This document shows positions 1-6,377 of a DNA stretch of 10,848 nucleotides, in pieces (the stretch's first letter is position 1; every line of letters begins with the position of its first letter). The DNA is taken from positions 678 to 11,525 of the forward strand of contig DBTH01000070.1 in NCBI GenBank assembly GCA_002306945.1, read 5' to 3'. The notes beneath the pieces are model-generated. The model made no database searches, was not told the DNA's origin, and saw only the letters and a program-made list of their open reading frames with translations. This DNA comes from Methylacidiphilaceae bacterium UBA1321 (GTDB taxonomy: Bacteria; Verrucomicrobiota; Verrucomicrobiia; Methylacidiphilales; UBA1321). Position numbers and translations under genes: made by a program.

Positions 1-3
1 GGT

Positions 4-18
4 GCAGCGTCACGCTGC
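4..18. terminator. Short perfect hairpin just after the Nudix gene
   Basis: GCAGCGT-C-ACGCTGC is a 7-base perfect inverted repeat that begins one base beyond the stop codon of the Nudix gene, which is read on the minus strand. Its place and GC-rich stem suit a transcription terminator. The window ends before any T-run could be seen, so intrinsic termination is not shown. It could also be part of a longer repeat lying outside the window. Confidence 0.4.
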
Positions 19-645
19 CTAGTCGAAGTCGGTGGGGGCGTTGGGAGAATCGCGGAGTTGGAAGAGACGCTCGATTTGCTCGGGAAGAACGCGCGAGACG
101 GATAATTCTGGAATTTCGTTGCGGGCGAAAAAATCGACTGCGGTAGTTTCGGGGCTGGGGGTTGGCTTGCCATCGATGATCTCGCCGAGGAAGAAGTGCT
201 TATAGATGTGGAAAGGGAACGGCGGAACATGAGGATGTTTGGCGCGGTCGTAGACGGCCAGTAGCCGCGTGATGTGGACATGAAAACCGGCTTCCTCCCA
301 CACTTCGCGGGCGGCGGCTTCGGAAGGCGCATCGAGGATGTCGGCCCAACCGCCGGGGAGCGTCCATTTGCCGTCTTCCTGTTCCTTGACGAGAAGGATT
401 TTGTTGTCACGAAAAACGGCGCAGCGGACATCGACCTTCGGAGTCGGATAACCGGTTTGATTGCGGAAAAGTTCTTCGATTCGGGCGAAGGGAGCGGCGG
501 TTTGCGCGGCGAGGATTTCAACGGCGATCTTGTGAATTTCCTCGTAACGCTCGCGGTCGTAATGGCCCTCGGAGTAGGTGAGGCCGGTCTGGGCGATAGC
601 CTGAAGCCGTTGCGCCCATTGCAGCCAGGGTGTGTCTGAACTCAT
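19..645 (-). CDS. Nudix hydrolase with N-terminal helical domain (PF12535-like)
   Basis: A cytoplasmic Nudix pyrophosphatase of 208 residues, expected to hydrolyse a nucleoside diphosphate linked to another group; the exact substrate cannot be read from the sequence. Residues 1-60 resemble the short N-terminal domain found in a Nudix subfamily (Nudix_hydro_N type), and the Nudix fold follows from about residue 70. The Nudix box lies at 99-121: G99, then REVWEEAGF at 113-121 with the metal-binding E117 and E118. The first glutamate of the canonical box (G-x5-E) is aspartate here, D105. The ATG start is 30 bases beyond the stop of the pilT-like gene in the same direction, so the two may be co-transcribed, but no Shine-Dalgarno sequence stands before it. 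A functional link with pilus retraction is not implied. The family call is firm and the substrate unknown. Confidence 0.94.
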   Translation of the reverse strand: MSSDTPWLQWAQRLQAIAQTGLTYSEGHYDRERYEEIHKIAVEILAAQTAAPFARIEELFRNQTGYPTPKVDVRCAVFRDNKILLVKEQEDGKWTLPGGWADILDAPSEAAAREVWEEAGFHVHITRLLAVYDRAKHPHVPPFPFHIYKHFFLGEIIDGKPTPSPETTAVDFFARNEIPELSVSRVLPEQIERLFQLRDSPNAPTDFD

Positions 646-675
646 GGAGAAAGAGAATAGAAACGCCGGTCGAGT

Positions 676-1758
676 TTAAAAGAATCCTTTTTTCTTCTTT
701 GCCTGGACGCGGGCGGAATCGCGGGCATTGATGAACGCCTCCTCGCGAGTGATGAGTCCTTTATCGAGGAGTTCGACAATGCTTTCGTCGATGGTGTGCA
801 TGCCGTCCTTGGAACTGATTTCCATCAGACCGATCATCTGTTCGCCCCGGCGGTCACGCAGGCAAGAACGGATGGCGTTATTGCAAACCATGATTTCGGT
901 GGCCAGAACGCGGCCTTGTCCGTCGGCGCGGGGAAGTAATCGCTGGGACACGACGGCCTGGAGGCAATTGGCGAGTTGGGCGATGATCTGCGGTTGCTGG
1001 TCGGAAGGGAAAGCGTCGACTAGGCGGTCGATGGCTTTGGGGGCGTCGATGGTGTGAACCGTCGCCAGAACGAGATGCCCAGTTTCGGCGGCGGTGATCG
1101 CGGTCTGCATTGTCTCGCGGTCGCGCATTTCACTGATCATGAGAACGTCGGGGTCTTGCCGCAGAGCGTGCCGCAATGCGGTAGGGAAGTTCTTTGTGTC
1201 GGTGCCGATTTCGCGTTGTTTGACGATGGAAAGCTGGTTCTGGAAGAGATATTCGATGGGATCTTCGACCGTGATGATGACGCCGGAACGCTGGGCCGAG
1301 ATACGCTGGATCATGGCGGCGAGTGTGGTCGATTTTCCGGAACCGGTGATACCGGTGACCAAAACAAGGCCCTGTTCCATGTTACAGATATTCTGAATGA
1401 AAGGGCGGTGGCCGAGAGTGGAAAGATCGGGAATTTCGTTGGGAATATGACGGAAGGCGGCTTCCATCGCGCCGCGTGAATAGTGGGCGTTGCCGCGGAA
1501 ACGGCCGAGATTGTCAATCTGAAGCGCAAAATCGAGTTCCCATTCCTCCTCAAAACGGGCTCGTTGGGTTTCGGTAAGAATGCCGAGGATCATGTCGCGG
1601 CAGTTTTCCGCGGTCAGTGAAAAATTGGCCAAGGGAATGAGCGACCCATGAAGCCGCGCCATGGGTGGTGCGCCGACGCTGAGGTGAAGATCGGAAGCAT
1701 GGCGGGAAACGGCTTCGGTGAGGAAGTAGACGACGTCGAGAATGTTGTCCTGAGGCAT
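676..1758 (-). CDS. pilT: PilT-like type IV pilus retraction ATPase
   Basis: A hexameric secretion-type ATPase of the PilT/GspE superfamily, expected at the cytoplasmic base of a type IV pilus where ATP hydrolysis drives retraction and twitching. At 360 residues it has the usual PilT length. An N-terminal PAS-like part (1-110) carries the typical HASDLHLSVG stretch. It is followed by Walker A GITGSGKST (136-144), the Asp box ending EDPIEYLF (165-172), Walker B DPDVLMISEMRD (202-213) with catalytic E210, and the His box TGHLVLATVHT (226-236). The C-terminal PilT motif (AIRNLIRE in classical PilT) appears as AIRSCLRD near 295-302. The protein ends in a lysine-rich tail, KKKKGFF. A second paralogue lies upstream across a 281-base inverted-repeat element and a Nudix gene lies downstream. 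PilT versus PilU assignment rests on the near-classical C-terminal motif and is moderately sure. Confidence 0.95.
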   Translation of the reverse strand: MPQDNILDVVYFLTEAVSRHASDLHLSVGAPPMARLHGSLIPLANFSLTAENCRDMILGILTETQRARFEEEWELDFALQIDNLGRFRGNAHYSRGAMEAAFRHIPNEIPDLSTLGHRPFIQNICNMEQGLVLVTGITGSGKSTTLAAMIQRISAQRSGVIITVEDPIEYLFQNQLSIVKQREIGTDTKNFPTALRHALRQDPDVLMISEMRDRETMQTAITAAETGHLVLATVHTIDAPKAIDRLVDAFPSDQQPQIIAQLANCLQAVVSQRLLPRADGQGRVLATEIMVCNNAIRSCLRDRRGEQMIGLMEISSKDGMHTIDESIVELLDKGLITREEAFINARDSARVQAKKKKGFF

Positions 1759-1785
1759 AAAGAAGGGAGGAAAGTTCGAAATCAG

Positions 1786-2066
1786 CTAGTACCTTGTAAT
1801 ATTTAATATTTCGTAAATTTGCGGAACCAAAATCAGGGCAGACACGAAGCGGGCGCGGAAGTGTATCCGCAGCGATCCTCGACCAAGTCCGCGACAAGGT
1901 ATGGCCTGATTTTGGCCGCAACCCGAAGGGCCATGGCTCTTTTGGGCAGGCACTGCGTTACTCGACTCGTCACGGATATATTTCATATACGCTCCTTGCT
2001 CGCGTCTTGTTCCTGCTCAAAATAGCTCATGGATTTAGCGAAATTCAAAGTATTACAAGGTACTAG
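1786..2066. mobile_element. Candidate MITE-like element with terminal inverted repeats
   Basis: A gene-free block between the two pilT-like genes is bounded by a perfect 16-base inverted repeat: CTAGTACCTTGTAATA at 1786-1801 and its reverse complement at 2051-2066. The similarity continues imperfectly inwards to about 1818 and 2033, where ATTTCG(C)TAAAT is shared, giving ends of about 33 bases. No transposase is encoded. The longest internal frames (66-68 codons) have no recognisable product, and one ends on a TAG inside the left end. The outermost CTAG is itself palindromic, so a CTAG or TA target duplication cannot be separated from the repeat. The right end lies inside the coding end of the upstream pilT paralogue. 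Alternatives are a structured regulatory RNA, or paired operators for a dyad-binding regulator. A MITE or decayed insertion sequence seems likeliest, but only one copy is visible here. Confidence 0.55.
1820..1920. repeat. Internal stem-loop of the inverted-repeat element
   Basis: TGCGG-aa-CCAAAATCAGG (1820-1837) is complementary to CCTGATTTTGGCCGCA (1905-1920), giving a 16-base-pair stem with a single two-base bulge. Within its loop, GCGGA (1855-1859) and TCCGC (1866-1870) form a smaller hairpin. Together with the terminal repeats this gives a nested, strongly foldable structure. Both strands could form it, so the direction of any transcript is not determined. Confidence 0.6.
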
Positions 2067-3132
2067 GTCGCGTCGAGGAACCGCTCGAAATGCCGCGTAG
2101 GGTGCGGCTGAGCTCATGCGGATTATCGCAATATTCGAGAGCGGTTTCCTGGGTGATGATGCCTGACTGAACCATCCGGGCCAACGCGCTCAGGAATGAC
2201 TGGCCGGTACCGCCTTCGCCCCGGGCGATGAGATCGTCGAGTTCAGTTGTGCGACCTTCCTGGATATGTTTGCGGCTCAGTCCTTCGTTCTGGAGAAATT
2301 CGAGCACGGGAACCAGCGATCCGGTCGAGGAGGGGATCAATCTCTGGCACAACACGCCGAGCAGGAGCGTGCTCAGGATGCGCTGGGCGCCGTCACGATC
2401 CGTAGCAGGAAAAATCTGGATAAAGCGTTCGATGGTTTCCGAAACGCTGGAACTATGCAGCGTAGTCAGAACGAGGTGACCGGTTTCGGCGGCTTGCAAC
2501 GCCGTGGCGGCGGAGGCGTGATCGCGGACTTCACCGAGGAAAATCACGTCCGGGCTTTGGCGCAACGAACGTCGCAAGCCTTCCTCAAAGGTCGGGGTGT
2601 CGAGACCGACCTCGCGCTGGGTGAAGAGACAGGCTTCGTTGCGGAAGAGATATTCAATGGGGTCTTCGATGGTGACCACGTGCCGCGGAATGCTTTGATT
2701 GAGCCATTGGAGCGAAGAGGCGAGGGTGGTCGATTTGCCCGATCCGGTGCGTCCGGCAATGATGACCAGGCCGGAGGGGCGCGAAACCCACGAGGTGAGC
2801 AATTCGACCGGGAGGTGGAGCGATTCGAGATCGGGGATGACCATTTTGATCTCGCGCAAGACAGCGCCGCGCTGGCCGAGATAGCGGAACAGGTTGACGC
2901 GGAAACGGCCTCCGTCGGATGTGCTGTAAGCAGTGTCGAGATCAAGAGTGGAATCGTCAGCGCCGCAGTACCGCCAGAAACTTTCCATCAACTCGGCTGG
3001 CACCGGCTCGGTGCCGAGATCGAGGAGATTGCCTTCGACGCGGATTTGGGGGATGCGGTTTTCGTGCAGGAAAAGGTCGGAAGCGTGATTGGCTCGGGCG
3101 GTCTGACACAATTTATCAATGAATTCGACCAT
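2053..3132 (-). CDS. PilU/PilT-like retraction ATPase paralogue
   Basis: A second ATPase of the PilT family, 359 residues from the chosen ATG. A TTG 15 bases upstream (3147) is also in frame, but neither start has a clear ribosome binding site and ATG matches the usual N-terminus of the family. Motifs in order are HASDLFLHE (16-24), Walker A GRTGSGKST (127-135), the Asp box EDPIEYLF (156-163), Walker B SPDVIFLGEVRD (193-204) with catalytic E201, and the His box TGHLVLTTLHS (217-227). The C-terminal part lacks an AIRNLIRE-like motif and diverges from PilT, so it may act as the accessory PilU-type motor beside the other ATPase. The last codons (Pro-Ser-Thr-Leu-stop) lie within or overlap the end of the inverted-repeat element, so the natural C-terminus was probably altered by an insertion. 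The conserved core is intact and the protein should be functional. Confidence 0.93.
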   Translation of the reverse strand: MVEFIDKLCQTARANHASDLFLHENRIPQIRVEGNLLDLGTEPVPAELMESFWRYCGADDSTLDLDTAYSTSDGGRFRVNLFRYLGQRGAVLREIKMVIPDLESLHLPVELLTSWVSRPSGLVIIAGRTGSGKSTTLASSLQWLNQSIPRHVVTIEDPIEYLFRNEACLFTQREVGLDTPTFEEGLRRSLRQSPDVIFLGEVRDHASAATALQAAETGHLVLTTLHSSSVSETIERFIQIFPATDRDGAQRILSTLLLGVLCQRLIPSSTGSLVPVLEFLQNEGLSRKHIQEGRTTELDDLIARGEGGTGQSFLSALARMVQSGIITQETALEYCDNPHELSRTLRGISSGSSTRPSTL

Positions 3133-3176
3133 GGCGATGTGCAACAACTCTATGGAGAGAAAGCGGCAGCGACAAG

Positions 3177-3190
3177 CCCGATGAATCGGG
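3177..3190. promoter_or_regulatory. Palindrome between divergent pilT-like and hydrolase genes
   Basis: CCCGAT-GA-ATCGGG is a perfect inverted repeat with 6-base arms, 45 bases before the ATG of the minus-strand ATPase gene and 76 bases before the plus-strand hydrolase. It lies in the only stretch that can hold the promoters of these divergent genes, so it may be an operator or a 5' leader hairpin. I see no convincing sigma-70 promoter around it on either strand. Confidence 0.3.
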
Positions 3191-3265
3191 GTTTGTGTAG
3201 TGGACTTACTTTGTTATCGTTATGTGCCGACATTCTTTTAACGGCGCGACGCGTTCAGAAAATCC

Positions 3266-3925
3266 ATGACGATCCGAAAAACAGTCGACACGATATCCGG
3301 GACAAAGAGCCAAACGGTGGTGCTCGTTCACGGCATCTGGATGACCGGATTGGAAATGAGCTGGCTGGCGAGGCAGTTGCGCAAGGCGGGCTACGATGTC
3401 CGGCGATTCAGCTATCCGTCTATCCGGGGCGAACTGCGCGACAATGTCGAGCGGTTGAAGCGGTTCGTCGATTCGCTTTCCGGCGACAGGGTTCATTTTG
3501 TTTGTCACAGCATGGGCGGTCTGCTTGTGCACGAGTTTTTCCGCCAATATCCGGAGCAACGTCCCGGTCGCATCGTTGCTCTCGGCACACCCTTCAACGG
3601 TTCCTGGACGGCCCGCCGCGTGCGGGAATTGAGATTGCCGCGCTGGACTCTGGGAAAGACATTGCTGTCACTGCTGTCGCGGGAGAATGTGAACTGGGAC
3701 GGCTCGTGCTCGCTGGGCATCATTGCGGGAACATACTCACTCGGAATCGGAACGGTGCTTGGAAAAATCCCCTCCGGCAGCGATGGCACGGTGACGGTTG
3801 AGGAGACGAAATTGTCCGGCGCCACAGCCCACATCACCGCGCCGCTGAATCATTTTGGGTTGCTGATTTCCCCCGCCGTTTTCAGGCAAGTCGATTGCTT
3901 CTTGCGGCAAGGGCATTTTCAATAA
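3266..3925 (+). CDS. Alpha/beta hydrolase, lipase/esterase-like
   Basis: A 219-residue serine hydrolase of the alpha/beta fold, of the compact kind often labelled triacylglycerol lipase-like or PGAP1-like. The oxyanion-hole motif is VLVHGIW (19-25). The nucleophile elbow is HSMGG with S82, and GTPFNGS (107-113) is a strand-turn typical of these lipases. The probable triad is completed by D173 in SDGTV and H196 in NHFGLL. There is no clear signal peptide or membrane segment, so it is predicted to be cytoplasmic. The ATG start has no obvious Shine-Dalgarno sequence. It is divergent from the PilU-like gene and ends 16 bases from the end of the converging 127-residue gene, so it is probably its own transcription unit. 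The substrate could be an ester or lipid and is unknown. Confidence 0.92.
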   Translation: MTIRKTVDTISGTKSQTVVLVHGIWMTGLEMSWLARQLRKAGYDVRRFSYPSIRGELRDNVERLKRFVDSLSGDRVHFVCHSMGGLLVHEFFRQYPEQRPGRIVALGTPFNGSWTARRVRELRLPRWTLGKTLLSLLSRENVNWDGSCSLGIIAGTYSLGIGTVLGKIPSGSDGTVTVEETKLSGATAHITAPLNHFGLLISPAVFRQVDCFLRQGHFQ

Positions 3926-3941
3926 AGGGCGGCCGTTGGGG

Positions 3942-4325
3942 CTACATCAATCCCTTGGCTTCGAGTTCGTCAAGACGCCTGTCGTTATGACCCTCGATGA
4001 TTTCATCGACTCCGGGCAATTCGAGCAGAACGTCGAGGCAGAGTGCGATCTCGTCGGCCGGCAGGCTGCTGGTTTCAATGACGTAGCGTTCCAGGGTCAG
4101 ATAGACCCACGAAAACTCCTCTCCGTTGGTGACGCGGAACTGGAGATGCTTCTCCCAGAGAACTTCATCGGAGGTGTTAACGGAGATGGCGCAAATGTCG
4201 GTGCCGGAATTCGGGGTGATCTGTTCAACCTTCTCGAACCTTTCCAGCCACGACGCCACAAAACTGGTAACGTGTTCTTTTTCAAGCGGCTTTCCAAAAA
4301 GAGCCACGTAGCTTTTGCTAATCAT
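3942..4325 (-). CDS. Hypothetical protein, 127 residues, no family recognised
   Basis: I do not recognise this protein. It is soluble-looking and acidic, with mixed charged and hydrophobic residues, no signal peptide, no membrane segment and no obvious metal or nucleotide motif. Strand-like stretches (HLQFRVTNGEEFSWVYLTLE, about 73-92) suggest an alpha/beta domain, and the C-terminus is rich in Asp, Glu and Leu. The reading direction is chosen over the overlapping 161-codon plus-strand frame for three reasons: its composition is more protein-like, a good promoter stands directly before its ATG, and the plus frame ends in low-complexity Phe/Ser-rich sequence. It converges with the alpha/beta hydrolase and diverges from the glucanotransferase. 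It may be a lineage-specific gene. Confidence 0.72.
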   Translation of the reverse strand: MISKSYVALFGKPLEKEHVTSFVASWLERFEKVEQITPNSGTDICAISVNTSDEVLWEKHLQFRVTNGEEFSWVYLTLERYVIETSSLPADEIALCLDVLLELPGVDEIIEGHNDRRLDELEAKGLM

Positions 4326-4331
4326 CGCGAA

Positions 4332-4359
4332 AGTATAACGGAGTCATTAATTTTCGCAA
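4332..4359 (-). promoter_or_regulatory. Sigma-70-type promoter of the 127-residue gene, near-leaderless
   Basis: On the minus strand TTGCGA (4359-4354) and TATACT (4337-4332) are separated by 16 bases. The -10 box matches 5 of 6 consensus positions and the -35 box 4 of 6. Only six bases lie between the -10 box and the ATG at 4325, so the start of transcription should fall at or very near the A of the ATG. This implies a leaderless or nearly leaderless message if this is the true promoter and start. Confidence 0.5.
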
Positions 4360-4378
4360 CGTTTGGGTCGATCAGAAG

Positions 4379-4390
4379 AAGTTATAACTT
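4379..4390. promoter_or_regulatory. Palindrome AAGTTATAACTT upstream of the glucanotransferase gene
   Basis: A perfect 12-base palindrome lies 60 bases before the ATG of the GH77 gene. It contains TATAAC, which could serve as a -10 box, but the matching -35 position (about GTTTGG) is poor. It could be a regulator site or simply an AT-rich core promoter. The LacI-family regulator nearby more often uses dyads with a central CG, so no link is claimed. Confidence 0.25.
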
Positions 4391-4449
4391 TTTGCTATTT
4401 TCATCGTCTAGTGTTGCCTAAACCACCTATATCCCTGTAGAACAAGATC

Positions 4450-6171
4450 ATGCCTATTGACGCCAATCGCAAGACTGCCGGATTGTTGGTTCCCGTATTT
4501 GCCCTGCGCCACCCCGAGGATCTCGGAATTGGCGATACCCGTTCGATGCACGGAGCCATCGATTTTTGCGCCTCGCTTGGACTGACGCATCTCCAGGTTT
4601 TGCCCATCAACGAAACCGGCGGCGACAACAGTCCGTATAACGCGATCAGCTCCGTCGCGCTCGCTCCCGAATTGCTTTCCATCACCCCCCAGGAAATTCC
4701 CGGACTGACTACGGAAATCCTGGACGAATCGCTTTCGCCGGAAGTCCGTCAGTCGTTGCGAACGGATGCGGTCGATTATCCGAAGGTCAAGGCGTTGAAA
4801 TTGCAACTCCTCGCGGCGGCGTTCGCCGAATTCGAAAGCAACGACCTCGAAAACGATACGCCACTGGCGAAGGAATTTACCGCTTTCGTCACCGACAACG
4901 AACCGTGGCTGCCCGCCTATACGCTCTTCCGCACCCTGGTCAACGAGTACGAGGGCAACGCGACCTGGATTCAGTGGAAGCCGGAGCATCAATCCCTTGA
5001 TTCAGCTCTCGAATGGATCGAGGCATCTCCCGAGTCGGACGAACTCGAACGTTTTCGCGATTTCTGCGCTTATGTGCAGTGGATCGCCTACCGCCAGTGG
5101 AAAGCGATCCGCGACTATGGCGATACCAAGGGAGTGCGGTTGATGGGCGACATGCCTTTTGGCGTGAGCCGTTACGGAGCCGATGTCTGGGCCTTCCGCG
5201 ATCTCTTCGACCTGACGTGGTCGGGCGGCGCGCCGCCGGAACCGTTCTTCGATACCGATTTATTTATCAAGAAGTGGGGGCAGAACTGGGGCATTCCCGT
5301 CTACAAATGGGAAGCGCACCGCTCCGAGAATTTCGCCTGGTGGAGGCAACGCGTTCGCCTGCTGGGCGCTTGCTTCCATGATTTCCGCATTGACCATGTC
5401 CTCGGCTTTTTTCGCATCTACGCGTTCCCCTGGCTGCCGAAGGACAATGAAACCTTCGTCAGTCTGACGCCCGAACAGGCCAAGATCGCGACGGAAGGCC
5501 GTCTGCCGCAATTTCTGCCCGGACCCGACGAGCCCGAGAAAAGCGCTGCGATCAACGAAGCGCAGGGTGAGGAACTTCTCCGCATGGTGCTTGAGGCCGC
5601 CGGAGCAGTCGGCGTCGTGGCCGAGGATCTCGGAGTGGTGCCGAAGTACGTCCGTCCTCTTCTCCAAAAACTCGGTATTCCCGGCTTCACGATTCCGATC
5701 TTCGAACGCATCAGCGACGAAAACCGCGAATTCAAGCCACTCAAGAGCTACCCTGCGCTTTCGCTGGCGACTTACGGAACGCACGATCACGCGCCGTTGG
5801 TGAACTATTACGAAGACCTGGTCAAGCGCTGGCATGGTCGCGATGGCCATCAAGCATGGCTCGACGTCCAACGGCTCATGCGCTGGCTCGGCCTCGACGA
5901 CAAGAATCCGCCGAAGATCTGGAGCGATGCGTTGCACGGAGTCTTTATCAAGCGGTTGCTCGAAACACCCTGCTGCATGGCGATCTTCATGATCACCGAC
6001 ATTCTTGGCACGACGCAACGCTTCAATCTGCCCGGTTCGTGCAACGACTCCAACTGGAGCTTGCGTCTCGATCTGACCTTGGCCGATTATTCGCGCAGTC
6101 CGGTTTACGGAGCGCGCCTGGCGTTACTGAAAGATGCGATTATCCAGACCGGTCGCGGCAGGCCTTCCTGA
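4450..6171 (+). CDS. malQ: 4-alpha-glucanotransferase (amylomaltase, GH77)
   Basis: A cytoplasmic glycoside hydrolase family 77 enzyme that cuts an alpha-1,4-glucan and transfers the released segment to another glucan or to glucose, used in maltodextrin and glycogen metabolism. The 573-residue length is slightly above the usual bacterial single-domain form (about 500). The N-terminus has the family hallmarks GLLVPVFALR (11-20), LGIGD (25-29) and LQVLPINETG (48-57). The catalytic residues are visible: nucleophile D315 in FRIDHVLGFFR, acid/base E392 in VAEDLGVV, and transition-state aspartate D446 in THDHAPL. The substrate-lining segments GDMPFGVS (233-240) and GQNWGIPVYKW (277-287) are also kept. 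It lacks the long N-terminal extension of the E. coli-type MalQ. Downstream is a phosphosugar HAD enzyme in the same direction, 206 bases away, so they may be separate transcripts. Confidence 0.96.
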   Translation: MPIDANRKTAGLLVPVFALRHPEDLGIGDTRSMHGAIDFCASLGLTHLQVLPINETGGDNSPYNAISSVALAPELLSITPQEIPGLTTEILDESLSPEVRQSLRTDAVDYPKVKALKLQLLAAAFAEFESNDLENDTPLAKEFTAFVTDNEPWLPAYTLFRTLVNEYEGNATWIQWKPEHQSLDSALEWIEASPESDELERFRDFCAYVQWIAYRQWKAIRDYGDTKGVRLMGDMPFGVSRYGADVWAFRDLFDLTWSGGAPPEPFFDTDLFIKKWGQNWGIPVYKWEAHRSENFAWWRQRVRLLGACFHDFRIDHVLGFFRIYAFPWLPKDNETFVSLTPEQAKIATEGRLPQFLPGPDEPEKSAAINEAQGEELLRMVLEAAGAVGVVAEDLGVVPKYVRPLLQKLGIPGFTIPIFERISDENREFKPLKSYPALSLATYGTHDHAPLVNYYEDLVKRWHGRDGHQAWLDVQRLMRWLGLDDKNPPKIWSDALHGVFIKRLLETPCCMAIFMITDILGTTQRFNLPGSCNDSNWSLRLDLTLADYSRSPVYGARLALLKDAIIQTGRGRPS

Positions 6172-6302
6172 AACAAGACCAAGACATTTTTAGACGGAAT
6201 TAACAAAATTTAAAGACACCGGATTTTATCAGGAAATCAAGAAAGCCGGGAATCGGCAATTTCGCTGCGGTGAATCGAATGCGAAAACTTAGAACCTAGA
6301 AC

Positions 6303-6317
6303 TGAAAACTTTTTTCA
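6303..6317. terminator. Weak AT-rich hairpin in the malQ to HAD gap
   Basis: TGAAAA-CTT-TTTTCA is a perfect 6-base inverted repeat in the 206-base gap between the glucanotransferase and the HAD gene. The stem is almost entirely A-T and would be weak. It could help termination through its T-run, but nothing else supports this. The rest of the gap is AT-rich, with no gene and no clear promoter. Confidence 0.2.
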
Positions 6318-6377
6318 ATTCTGTCTAAAAAGTCTTGCCCTTTGACGTTGAGTTTTTTTTCCGTAACGTAAAGATGT

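Noticed and set aside
1786..2025. Short frames of 66 and 68 codons inside the inverted-repeat element
   Set aside because: No known product, no ribosome binding site, opposite strands overlapping, and one stop codon is part of the terminal repeat. They are most likely chance frames.
2266..3801. A 511-codon open frame on the plus strand
   Set aside because: It is antisense to the PilU-like ATPase over most of its length and overlaps the alpha/beta hydrolase in another frame. Its product has no recognisable domain, and the opposing genes have full family motifs.
3936..4421. A 161-codon plus-strand frame opposite the 127-residue gene
   Set aside because: It has lower-quality composition, ends in Phe/Ser-rich low-complexity sequence and overlaps the promoter region. 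The minus-strand frame has a good promoter and more protein-like content.
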